A program made the position numbers and the translations under genes. Below are positions 1 to 7,273 of a stretch of 64,000 bases of DNA, piece after piece. The DNA is from Streptomyces naganishii JCM 4654 (lineage in GTDB: Bacteria > Actinomycetota > Actinomycetes > Streptomycetales > Streptomycetaceae): NCBI RefSeq assembly GCF_014650575.1, contig NZ_BMVF01000003.1:124001-188000 (forward strand), read 5' to 3'. How positions within the stretch are numbered: position 1 is the stretch's first letter; each line of letters begins with the position of its first letter. A model generated the notes under the pieces. The model was not told where the DNA came from, searched no databases, and saw only the letters and a program-made list of their open reading frames with translations.

Positions 1-864
1 CGCCTGGGTCACCGAGCCGAGCATGCGGGCCGGGGCCAGGAGGCGGCGGCGGTGGCGGCCGACCACGACCAGTTCGGCGCCCGGGGAGGCGGCGACCAGG
101 CGGCCGGCGGCGTCGCCGGGCAGTACGCGGGCCTCGGCGTGGACGCCGGGGTGGCGGGTGCGGTGCGGGGCGAGGAAGCCCTCCGCCAGGGTGCGGGTCT
201 CGTTCTCGATCTCCTGCTGGTCGGCGGCCGGCGGGGTGAACTCGCCGGGCGTCACCCAGGTGCGGGCGGGCCACGGGTAGGCGACGACCGCCTCGACCCG
301 CGCGCCGCGCCGGGCGGCCTCGCCGAAGGCGAAGGCCAGGGTGGCCTCGTCGGGGCTGTCCACGTTGAGGCCGACGACCACGCGGGGCCCGGGCCCGGCG
401 GGTGGGGCGGGGTCGGGGACCTCGCGGCCGGGCCGGGGCACCACGACGACGGGGCACTCGGCGTCCCGCGCGGCGGCCAGCCCGTTGGAGCCGAGGAGCA
501 GGCTGGCGAAGCCGCCGCGCCCGCGCGAGCCGAGCACCAGCAGCTGGGCTTCGGCGCCCAGTTCGGGCAGCAGGGCGCTCGGCAGCCCGTCCAGCCCGCG
601 GTACTCCACGTCCGCCTCGCCGGCGGGACCGCCGGTGCCGCCGGACCGGCCGGCCAGGTGGGTGCGGGCCTGGGCGAGGACCTCGTCCTCGGCCTCGGGC
701 GGCGCGGCGACCAGCACCTCGGGCTGGATCCAGGCCGCATACTGCCGTACGTGGACCACCCGCAGCGGCGCGCCCCGGCGCAGCGCGGCGTCGTACGCCC
801 AGTCCAGGGCGCGCAGGCTGTCGTCGGATCCGTCGACCGCGGCGACGACCGGTGGGGTGCTCAT
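1..864 (-). CDS. universal stress protein, tandem UspA domains, 3' end beyond window
   Basis: Starts at ATG 864 and stays open to base 1, giving 288 residues with the C-terminus cut off by the window edge. Two UspA-type domains follow each other: the first opens VVAAVDGSDDSLRALDWA and ends with the nucleotide-binding signature GSRGRGGFASLLLGSN. The second begins near RVVVGLNVDSPDEATLAF and is heading into its own glycine motif at VVVGRHRRRRL. UspA tandems are cytosolic ATP-binding stress proteins, often induced by hypoxia or starvation in actinomycetes. The target is unknown. The gene stands apart from the acyl-CoA operon downstream of it. Confidence 0.9.
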   Translation of the reverse strand, partial: MSTPPVVAAVDGSDDSLRALDWAYDAALRRGAPLRVVHVRQYAAWIQPEVLVAAPPEAEDEVLAQARTHLAGRSGGTGGPAGEADVEYRGLDGLPSALLPELGAEAQLLVLGSRGRGGFASLLLGSNGLAAARDAECPVVVVPRPGREVPDPAPPAGPGPRVVVGLNVDSPDEATLAFAFGEAARRGARVEAVVAYPWPARTWVTPGEFTPPAADQQEIENETRTLAEGFLAPHRTRHPGVHAEARVLPGDAAGRLVAASPGAELVVVGRHRRRLLAPARMLGSVTQA

Positions 865-899
865 GGGTTCCTCATCTCCGGGTGGCGACCTCCCCCGCA

Positions 900-929
900 G
901 GGGCCCAGCCTCGCTCAGGAGCGGGCCCC
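900..929. terminator. weak GC hairpin between usp and DUF397 genes
   Basis: Seven-base inverted repeat GGGGCCC / GGGCCCC separated by 16 bases, in the short gap upstream of the universal stress gene. There is no T-tract. It may simply reflect GC-rich sequence. Confidence 0.3.
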
Positions 930-975
930 GGCGGGGCTTTCAGGGTCGCGTGTCCGCAAACGCGCGCGGAACACC

Positions 976-992
976 CCGGAGGTCTCCTCCGG
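976..992 (-). terminator. hairpin directly after the DUF397 stop
   Basis: Perfect inverted repeat CCGGAGG-TCT-CCTCCGG beginning one base past the stop codon of the minus-strand DUF397 gene. Position and compact loop suit an intrinsic terminator of the T-less type common in Streptomyces. Confidence 0.5.
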
Positions 993-1235
993 TCAGGTGA
1001 GGTCGAACTCTCCCTCCCTCGCCCCCGACACGAACGCGCCCCACTCGGCGGGCGTGAAGATCAGGGAGGGACTTTCCGGACGGCCGCTGTTGCGCATCGC
1101 GATGAATCCCTCGACAAAGGCGATCTGGACATCCCCCAGGCCACGGCTGCTGGACTGCCACTCGGCGTTGCTGAGATCCAGCTCCGGCTTGTCCCATCCC
1201 GCGAGCGGGTGCTGCTGGATAGTGCTCTCGGCCAC
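993..1235 (-). CDS. DUF397 domain protein
   Basis: An 80-residue protein from GTG 1235, chosen because GGGAGGAG lies at ideal distance before it. The middle and end show the DUF397 signature: a W-QSSSRG-like segment, FVEGFIAMRNS (family V-Ea-VAVRDSK), and TPAEWGAFVSGAREGEFDL near the C-terminus. DUF397 proteins are Streptomyces-type small proteins usually paired with an XRE-family regulator (the BldB/WhiJ-like sets). No such regulator is next to this copy, so it is an orphan. Its partner and role cannot be read from the window. Confidence 0.85.
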   Translation of the reverse strand: MAESTIQQHPLAGWDKPELDLSNAEWQSSSRGLGDVQIAFVEGFIAMRNSGRPESPSLIFTPAEWGAFVSGAREGEFDLT

Positions 1236-1318
1236 GTCCGTGCTCCTCCCGAATCGTCGTCCGCGGGTCAGCCTAGCGATCGCGTCGGGGTGCCAACAGG
1301 CCACATGAGGGGGACCTT

Positions 1319-2485
1319 TCAGGAGTCGGGGCGCTCGGATCCCACCAGCCACATGGAGAAGAACTGGGACCCGCCGCCGTAGGCGTGCCCGAGCACCCGG
1401 CGCGCCCCCGCGACCTGGTGTTCTCCGGCCTGCCCGCGCACCTGGAGGGCGGCCTCGGCGAACCGGATCATGCCGGACGCGCCGATGGGGTTGGTGGACA
1501 GCACCCCGCCGGACATGTTCACGGGCAGGTCCCCGTCCAGCTCGGTCACGCCGGACTCGGTGAGCTTCCAGCCCTCGCCCGGCTCGGCGAAGCCGAGGTT
1601 CTCCAGCCACATGGGCTCGTACCAGGAGAACGGCACGTACATCTCCACGGCGTCGATGTCGCGGCGCGGGTCGGCGATGCCGGCCTGCCGGTAGACGTCG
1701 GCGGCGCAGTCCCGGCCGGCCCGCGGGGAGACGAAGTCCTTCCCCGCGAAGAGCGTGGGCTCGCTGCGCATGGCGCCGCCGAGCATCCAGGCGGGCGGCC
1801 GGGGCGCGCGGGCCGCTCCCGCCCGGCCGGTGACGACCATCGCGCAGGCGCCGTCGGAGGACGGGCAGGTCTCCGAGTAGCGGATGGGGTCCCACAGCAT
1901 GGGCGAGGCCTGGACCTTCTCCAGGGTGATGTCGTGCTCGTGCAGATGGGCGTAGGGGTTCTTCAGCGCGTTGCGCCGGTCCTTGTAGGCGACCAGCGCG
2001 CCCACGGTGTCGGGCGCGCCGCTGCGCCGCATGTAGGCGCGCACGTGCGGGGCGAAGAAGCCGCCCGCGCCGGCGAGCAGGGGCTGCTGGAAGGGGATGG
2101 GCAGGGACAGTCCCCACATGGCGTTGGACTCGGACTGCTTTTCGAAGGCGAGGGCGAGGACGGTGCCGTGGACGCGGGCCGCGACGAGGTTCGCGGCGAC
2201 GAGCGCGGTGGAGCCGCCGACCGAGCCGGCCGTGTGCACGCGGAGCATGGGCTTGCCGGCCGCGCCGAGGGCGTCGGCGAGGTACAGCTCGGGCATCATC
2301 ACGCCCTCGAAGAAGTCGGGGGCCTTGCCGATGACGACGGCGTCGACGTCGGCCCAGGTCAGTTCGGCGTCGTCGAGGGCGCGCCGGGCCGCCTCGCGGA
2401 CGAGGCCGGCGATCGACACGTCCCGGCGGGCGGCGACGTGCTTGGTCTGGCCGATGCCCACGACGGCCACAGGTTCCTTGCTCAT
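1319..2485 (-). CDS. thiolase-like protein, Ltp3-type (SCP-x/lipid-transfer family)
   Basis: 388 residues from ATG 2485, whose ATGA overlaps the previous gene's stop, so translation is coupled. Thiolase fold features are clear: N-terminal VAVVGIGQT, the nucleophile-loop region HTAGSVGGSTAL around residue 80, NMSGGVLSTNPIGASG near residue 330, and a terminal HAYGGGSQFF motif. The classical nucleophilic Cys is absent from the N-terminal loop, and the final Cys of the usual GGxCxH-like motif is replaced. It may therefore be an aldolase-type or non-thiolytic member, as proposed for steroid Ltp proteins. Length and position after an Ltp4-like gene recall M. tuberculosis Rv3523 (Ltp3). The substrate is inferred, not seen. 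Confidence 0.8.
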   Translation of the reverse strand: MSKEPVAVVGIGQTKHVAARRDVSIAGLVREAARRALDDAELTWADVDAVVIGKAPDFFEGVMMPELYLADALGAAGKPMLRVHTAGSVGGSTALVAANLVAARVHGTVLALAFEKQSESNAMWGLSLPIPFQQPLLAGAGGFFAPHVRAYMRRSGAPDTVGALVAYKDRRNALKNPYAHLHEHDITLEKVQASPMLWDPIRYSETCPSSDGACAMVVTGRAGAARAPRPPAWMLGGAMRSEPTLFAGKDFVSPRAGRDCAADVYRQAGIADPRRDIDAVEMYVPFSWYEPMWLENLGFAEPGEGWKLTESGVTELDGDLPVNMSGGVLSTNPIGASGMIRFAEAALQVRGQAGEHQVAGARRVLGHAYGGGSQFFSMWLVGSERPDS

Positions 2486-3552
2486 CGGGGCTCCCCTTCG
2501 AGTACGGCGACCAGGTTCTGCTGGAGACAGGGGCCGGAGGTGGCGTGGGCGAGGGCGCGGTCGGACTCGGCCCGGTGGACGCGGGCGGCGGCCTCCCCGA
2601 TGCGGATGAGCCCGGCGGCCATGACCGGGTGGGCGGCGAGCGGCCCGCCGGAGGGGTTGACGCGCACGCCGTCGCCGAGCCGGAGCGCCTTGCGCAGCAC
2701 GACCTCCTGGGCGGTGAAGGGGGCGTGCAACTCGGCGGTGTCGACGGGGCGTTCGAAGGCGCCCGCCTTCTCGGCGGCCAGGCGCGTGGACGGCGAGTCG
2801 GTGAGGTCGCGCACGCCGAGGGCGTGTGCCTCGATACGGTGGTCGATGCCCCGGATCCAGGCGGGCCGTTCGCACAGTTCGCGGGCCCGGTCGCCGGCCG
2901 CGAGGATCACGGCGGCGGCGCCGTCGCCGACCGGCGGGCAGTCGCCGGTGCGCAGCGGCCGTACGACGTAGTCGCCGTGCGGGAGCGGACCCCTCAGCTG
3001 GGCATGGGGGTTGGCGGCCGCGTCGCGCCGGCTGCGGGCGGCGATCGCGGCGAGGGCCGGCTCGTCGGTGTCGCCGGCGTCGATGAGGGCCTGGGCCTGG
3101 AGGGCGGCGAGGGCCACGGAGTCGGGCCACAGCGGGGCGAGGTAGTACGGGTCGAGCTGCCGGGTGAGTACGTCGCGCAGCGGGCCGGGTGAGGACTTGC
3201 CGTAGGAGTACACCAGCGCGGTGTCCGCCTCACCGGTGAGGAGCTTGGTCCACGCCTCGTACAGCGCCCAGGCGCCGTCCATCTCCACGTGGGACTCGGA
3301 GATCGGGGGCCACGCGCCGACGCCGTCCAGGGCCATGGTGAAGGAGAAGGCGCGGCCGGCGAGGTAGTCGCTGGAGCCCGAGCAGGTGAAGCCGATGTCG
3401 GCGGTCCGCAGTCCGGTGGCGCGCAGCACCTCGTGCAGGACCGGCATCAGCATCTCCACCTCGGACAGCTCGTCGGTGGTGCGACGGTGGTCGCTCTGGG
3501 CGAAGGCGACGACCGCGACGTCCCGCGGCCCGGGGGGTTCCTGGCCGGTCAC
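2482..3552 (-). CDS. thiolase-like protein, Ltp4-type
   Basis: 356 residues from GTG 3552, which overlaps the upstream stop as GTGA. It opens with VAVVAFAQSDHRRTTDE and carries thiolase landmarks: SESHVEMDGAWALYEA where the N-terminal nucleophile loop should lie (no Cys), PPVGDGAAAVILA in the middle, NPSGGPLAAHPVMAAG, and a terminal HATSGPCLQQN that keeps a Cys. It is expected to pair with the next thiolase-like gene. The arrangement DUF35 protein, 356-aa and 388-aa thiolase-like proteins mirrors Rv3521-Rv3522(ltp4)-Rv3523(ltp3) in mycobacteria. Likely role: a step of acyl-CoA or steroid side-chain degradation in the cytosol. Confidence 0.8.
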   Translation of the reverse strand: MTGQEPPGPRDVAVVAFAQSDHRRTTDELSEVEMLMPVLHEVLRATGLRTADIGFTCSGSSDYLAGRAFSFTMALDGVGAWPPISESHVEMDGAWALYEAWTKLLTGEADTALVYSYGKSSPGPLRDVLTRQLDPYYLAPLWPDSVALAALQAQALIDAGDTDEPALAAIAARSRRDAAANPHAQLRGPLPHGDYVVRPLRTGDCPPVGDGAAAVILAAGDRARELCERPAWIRGIDHRIEAHALGVRDLTDSPSTRLAAEKAGAFERPVDTAELHAPFTAQEVVLRKALRLGDGVRVNPSGGPLAAHPVMAAGLIRIGEAAARVHRAESDRALAHATSGPCLQQNLVAVLEGEPR

Positions 3553-4499
3553 AGCAGCTCCTTGTAGGTGTCGTAGTCGGCGTCGGGTTCGCCGGTCGGG
3601 CGGTAGTGGTCGGGGTGGCGGGCGCCGGGCGCCCATACGGGTTCGACGCGCAGGCCCATGCGCACCTGGTCGTAGGGGATGCCGCCGATCCGGCCGTGCA
3701 GGGCGAGGCCGGCGCCGTCGAGGGCGATGTGGGCGTAGACGTAGGGGACCTCGATGTCGAGGTTCTTGGCCTTGATGTTGACGATGCAGAAGGTGGTGAC
3801 GGTGCCGCGCGGCCCCACCTCCACCCGCTCGGTCGTGGCGAGGCCGCAGGTGGGGCAGGCGCCGCGCGGGGGGACGTACACCTTGCGGCAGGAGGGGCAG
3901 CGTTCGCCGACGGTGCGGTGTCCGGCGAGGGCGTCGAGGTAGGCGCTCTGGGCGCGGCCGGGCGAGTAGGTGTAGTCGAGGCGGGCGGGGGCGACGATGC
4001 CGGTGACCTGGCCGTCGAAGTGCCCGCTGTGCGGGGCCGGCCGGCGGGTCTCGCCGTGCGGGTCGTCGTACGGTTCGAAGCAGGCGATGTCGGTGATGGC
4101 GCCGGTGCGCTCCGCCGCCCAGCGGATCCGGACGCGCAGGCCGGTGCGCACGGCCTCGGGGCCGGGGGCGTCGAGCGCGTGCAGGAGGGCGGTGTCGGCG
4201 CCGTCGAGGCGGACCAGGACCCAGGCGAAGGGCGTGCCGAGGGGCTGGCCGCGGCGGGGCTCGTGGTTCCAGGCCCAGGTGGTGACGGTGCCGGTGGGGG
4301 CGACCTCGACGAGTTCGTCGATCTCCTCGGCGGTGACGGGGTCGTACTCGACGGGCGGGACGAGGGTGCGGCCGTCGCCGGTGCGCACCCCGAGGACGAC
4401 GCGTTCGCGCAGGCCGGTCAGGAAGGCGCTCTGCACGGGGCCGAGGGAGCGGGTGAAGGGGAACTCTACGACGAGGGGGGCCTTGAGGACTTCGGGCAT
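3549..4499 (-). CDS. DUF35 / OB-fold acyl-CoA-associated protein with internal duplication
   Basis: 316 residues built from two DUF35-like copies. The C-terminal copy (about 183-300) has the rubredoxin-like zinc ribbon CPSC (201-204) and CPTC (215-218), then an OB fold starting GPRGTVTTF. The N-terminal copy (about 20-150) aligns with it (GPVQSAFLTGL versus GRAQSAYLDAL; APTGTVTTW versus GPRGTVTTF) but has lost all four cysteines. DUF35 proteins partner thiolases and aldolases such as Ltp2-ChsH2 and probably bind CoA. The gene overlaps the thiolase-like gene by four bases, supporting a physical complex. It resembles Rv3521 by length and neighbours. Confidence 0.85.
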   Translation of the reverse strand: MPEVLKAPLVVEFPFTRSLGPVQSAFLTGLRERVVLGVRTGDGRTLVPPVEYDPVTAEEIDELVEVAPTGTVTTWAWNHEPRRGQPLGTPFAWVLVRLDGADTALLHALDAPGPEAVRTGLRVRIRWAAERTGAITDIACFEPYDDPHGETRRPAPHSGHFDGQVTGIVAPARLDYTYSPGRAQSAYLDALAGHRTVGERCPSCRKVYVPPRGACPTCGLATTERVEVGPRGTVTTFCIVNIKAKNLDIEVPYVYAHIALDGAGLALHGRIGGIPYDQVRMGLRVEPVWAPGARHPDHYRPTGEPDADYDTYKELL

Positions 4500-4544
4500 G
4501 CTCGGCTGCTCCTTGGGGTGGGTCGCGTCCCTGGCTCCGGCGGG

Positions 4545-5345
4545 TCAGGCGCGTTTGTAGACGGGGGTGCGCTTCTCGGCGAAGGCGCGGGCGCCCTCCT
4601 TGGCGTCGGCGGTGGCGAACACCGGCCAGCCGCGCCCCAGTTCGGCGGCCAGTCCGTCGCTCTCGGTCATGTCGGCGGTCTCGTAGACGGAGGCCTTGAC
4701 GGCCTCGACGGCCAGCGGGCCGCAGGAGTTGACCTGTTCGGCGATCTCCAGTGCCTTGGTGAGGGCGGTGCCGTCGGGCACCACGTGTCCGATCAGGCCG
4801 ACGGCGGCGGCCTCCGCCGCGCTGTAGGGGCGGCCGGTGAGCAGCATCTCCAGGGCGTGCGTGCGGGGGATCTGGCGTTGCAGGCGCACGGTGGAGCCGC
4901 CGATGGGGAACAGTCCGCGGCGGACCTCGAACAGGCCGAAGGTGGCCGACTCGCCCGCCACCCGGATGTCGGTGCCCTGGAGGATCTCGGTGCCGCCGGC
5001 CACGCACGGGCCCTCGACGGCGGCGATCACCGGTTTGCGGGGGCGGTGGTGGCGGAGCATCGCCTTCCAGTGCAGGTCAGGGTCGGCCTTGAGCCGGTCG
5101 CGGTGCTCCTGCCCCGCCATGCCGTCGCCGGCCAGGGCCTTGAGGTCCATGCCCGCGCAGAACGCGCCGCCCGCGCCGGTGAGGACGATCGAGCGGACGG
5201 TGTCGTCGGCGTCGGCCGCCAGCCAGCCGTCGTGAAGACCGACGAGCATGGCGAGCGAGAGGGCGTTCCTGGCCTCGGGCCTGTTGAGGGTGAGCACCAG
5301 TGTGGCGCCTTCGCGCCGCACGGTGAGGTGTTCGGTGCCGTCCAT
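4545..5345 (-). CDS. enoyl-CoA hydratase/isomerase, EchA19-like
   Basis: 266-residue crotonase from ATG 5345 with GGGAGA ahead. A start at 5408 would add 21 residues unlike the family. Crotonase landmarks are the NRPEARNALS segment, the oxyanion-hole region GAFCAGMDLKALAG, and AAVEGPCVAGGTEILQG followed by DIRVAGESATFGLFEVRRG. The glutamate in FEV and the GG pairs are in place. The stretch EGPCVAGGTEILQGTDIRVA and GLIGHVVPDGTALTKALE resemble mycobacterial EchA19 (cholesterol side-chain enoyl-CoA hydratase) as I remember it. It is divergent from a FadD19-like synthetase, as Rv3516 is from Rv3515c. A KstR-like box lies 29 bp upstream. Confidence 0.85.
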   Translation of the reverse strand: MDGTEHLTVRREGATLVLTLNRPEARNALSLAMLVGLHDGWLAADADDTVRSIVLTGAGGAFCAGMDLKALAGDGMAGQEHRDRLKADPDLHWKAMLRHHRPRKPVIAAVEGPCVAGGTEILQGTDIRVAGESATFGLFEVRRGLFPIGGSTVRLQRQIPRTHALEMLLTGRPYSAAEAAAVGLIGHVVPDGTALTKALEIAEQVNSCGPLAVEAVKASVYETADMTESDGLAAELGRGWPVFATADAKEGARAFAEKRTPVYKRA

Positions 5346-5373
5346 GGCGGTCTCCCGTCCCGTCTGGGGGAAC

Positions 5374-5387
5374 GAGAACAGGTTGCA
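5374..5387 (-). promoter_or_regulatory. KstR-like operator before the EchA19-like operon
   Basis: Minus-strand TGCAACCTGTTCTC fits the KstR consensus TnnAACnnGTTnnA at seven of eight fixed positions (the last base is C instead of A). It sits 29 bp upstream of the crotonase start inside the divergent fadD/echA intergenic region, a natural repressor position. KstR is the TetR-family repressor of cholesterol catabolism in mycobacteria and rhodococci. Whether this organism has KstR is not visible here. Confidence 0.5.
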
Positions 5388-5412
5388 GTAGGCGGGGAGG
5401 CTCTTCAAGAGT

Positions 5413-5432
5413 TTTCTGACAGTCAGTCAGAT
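5413..5432. promoter_or_regulatory. palindromic operator-like site, copy A
   Basis: Arms TCTGAC and GTCAGA separated by five bases, flanked by TT and T. The same 20-bp layout recurs at 14667-14686. It sits centrally between the divergent crotonase and acyl-CoA synthetase genes and could control both. The geometry suits a dimeric TetR-type repressor; the regulator is unknown. Confidence 0.55.
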
Positions 5433-5538
5433 TTCTGCCGCGCGGGGCCTTCCCAGTTGCGGTGCCCTTTGCTCTGATGACCGGCGAACCGACCAACGCG
5501 CCCTTCTTCGCCGGGCGCCGCGCGGGTCAGGAGGAGCG

Positions 5539-7158
5539 GTGGAGTACAACCTTGCCGATCTGTTCGAGTCGGTCGTCGACGTCGTCCCCGGCCGCGAGGC
5601 GCTGGTGTACGTCGACCACCCGGGCACGGGCGCGGAGCGCCGGCTGACCTACGCGGAGCTGGACGCGGCCGCCAACCGCGTGGGCCACCACCTGCTCGAC
5701 AGCGGGGTGCGGCCCGGCGAGCACCTCGGGCTGCACCTCTACAACGGGGTCGAGTACCTCCAGACCGTGCTCGGCTGCCTCAAGGCGCGGATCGTTCCGG
5801 TCAACGTCAACTATCGATACGTAGAAGAGGAGTTGGCCTACCTCTACCAGGACGCGGACCTGGCTGCACTGGTCTTCGACGCGGAGTTCACCGACCGGGT
5901 GGCGAGCGCGCTGCCGCGGGCGCGGGGGCTGCGGCACCTCGTGCGGGTGGGCCGCGTGCTGCCGGGGGCCGCTGCGGTGCCCGCCGTGGACTTCACGGAC
6001 GCCGAGGCCGCCGCCTTGCCCGGGAGGGGCTTCGAAAAGCGTTCCGGCGACGACCAGTTCATCATCTACACCGGCGGCACGACCGGCATGCCCAAGGGTG
6101 TGATGTGGCGTCAGGAGGACCTGTTCTTCGCGGGACTGGGCGGCGGCGCGCCCACGGGCGAGCCGGTGAGCAGGCCTGAGGAACTGGCCGAGCGCGTCGC
6201 CGCCGGGGGCGACGGGATCACCTTCTTCCCCACTCCCCCGCTGATGCACGGCACCTCCATCCTGACCACGTTCATCGGCCTCAACTTCGGTCAACGCATC
6301 GTGCTGCACCGCAAGTTCGTGGCCGAGGAGGTACTGCGCACGATCGAGAAGGAGAAGGTCACCAGTGTCTCGCTGGTGGGCGACGCGATGCTGCGGCCCC
6401 TGATCGACGCGCTGGGCGGGCCGATGAAAGGCACCGACTGCTCGTCGCTGTTCAGCGTGTCCTCCTCGGGCGCGATCATGTCGGAGACGGTACGGCAGCA
6501 GTTCCGGGAGCTCGTCCCGAACACCGTGCTGCTGAACAACTTCGGCTCCTCGGAGTCCGGTTTCAACGGCACGGCGACCGACGACTCGGGGCCCGGACGC
6601 GGCTTCCGCATCCGGATGAACTCCCGTACCCGAGTGGTCGATCCGGCCACCCGGGAGCCGGTCGCCCCCGGCGGGATCGGCCGGGTCGCGCAGTGCGGTC
6701 ACGTGCCGCTCGGCTACTACAACGACCCGGCCAGGACCGCCGAGACGTTCTTCGTCAAGGACGGTGAACGCTGGGTGCTGCTCGGCGACATGGCGACGGT
6801 CGACGAGGAGGGCGTGGTCACCGTCCTCGGCCGGGGCTCGCAGTGCATCAACACCGGTGGCGAGAAGGTGTATCCGGAGGAGGTCGAGCAGGCCCTCAAG
6901 GCACATCCCGACGTCTACGACGCGCTGGTCGCCGGGGTTCCGGACGCGCGGTGGGGCAGCCATGTGGCGGCGGTGGTGCAGTTGCGCGAGGGAGTGGCCA
7001 GGCCCTCGTTGCGGGAGATCCAGGCGCACTGCCGGGACCGGCTGGCCGGCTACAAGATCCCGCGCCAGCTGGTGATCACCGAGTCCATCCGGCGCTCACC
7101 GAGCGGCAAGGCGGACTACCGCTGGGCACGGGAGGTGGCGGCCGCGGCGGACGAGTGA
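5539..7158 (+). CDS. acyl-CoA synthetase, FadD19-like
   Basis: 539 residues from GTG 5539, preceded by AGGAGGAG. It is an ANL-superfamily adenylating enzyme: P-loop YTGGTTGMPKGV, the A5-type motif NNFGSSESG, GYYNDPARTAETF, and the core ending INTGGEKVYPEEVE. The C-terminal lysine motif lies in RRSPSGKADYRW. It activates a carboxylate to its CoA thioester using ATP. The EGV-like NVNYRYVEEELAYL, MWRQEDLFF and SGKADYRWA stretches resemble steroid-type FadD19 (steroid-24-oyl-CoA synthetase) more than fatty-acid FadD. It is divergent from the EchA19-like gene with a shared 193-bp control region containing two operator-like sites. Confidence 0.85.
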   Translation: MEYNLADLFESVVDVVPGREALVYVDHPGTGAERRLTYAELDAAANRVGHHLLDSGVRPGEHLGLHLYNGVEYLQTVLGCLKARIVPVNVNYRYVEEELAYLYQDADLAALVFDAEFTDRVASALPRARGLRHLVRVGRVLPGAAAVPAVDFTDAEAAALPGRGFEKRSGDDQFIIYTGGTTGMPKGVMWRQEDLFFAGLGGGAPTGEPVSRPEELAERVAAGGDGITFFPTPPLMHGTSILTTFIGLNFGQRIVLHRKFVAEEVLRTIEKEKVTSVSLVGDAMLRPLIDALGGPMKGTDCSSLFSVSSSGAIMSETVRQQFRELVPNTVLLNNFGSSESGFNGTATDDSGPGRGFRIRMNSRTRVVDPATREPVAPGGIGRVAQCGHVPLGYYNDPARTAETFFVKDGERWVLLGDMATVDEEGVVTVLGRGSQCINTGGEKVYPEEVEQALKAHPDVYDALVAGVPDARWGSHVAAVVQLREGVARPSLREIQAHCRDRLAGYKIPRQLVITESIRRSPSGKADYRWAREVAAAADE

Positions 7159-7214
7159 GACCGCCGGCGAGCGGGCCGGGTCCACGGGTGGCCAAACCGG
7201 GGCACGGGGGCGGG

Positions 7215-7273
7215 GAAGCCGGTCACCATCGGTTGCGGAACCCGGTCACGATCGGTCGAGGAAGCCGGTGACG
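7215..7273. repeat. 23-bp imperfect tandem repeat, 2.5 copies
   Basis: Units at 7215-7237 and 7238-7260 and a partial copy at 7261-7273, each built on GAAGCCGGTCACSATCGGT. The array spans the 3' end of the alpha/beta hydrolase gene, so its last codons derive from the repeat. No secondary role is evident. Confidence 0.6.

Noticed and set aside
1385-2971. Long plus-strand open frame (528 codons) opposite the thiolase-like genes
   Set aside because: Composition is Gly/Val/Asp/Gly-rich shadow typical of antisense frames in high-GC DNA; the minus-strand proteins show clear thiolase motifs.
2482-5007. 841-codon minus-strand frame running through three genes
   Set aside because: Its first 480 codons are an Arg/His/Pro-rich out-of-frame reading of the crotonase and DUF35 genes; only the last 356 codons are the real thiolase-like gene.
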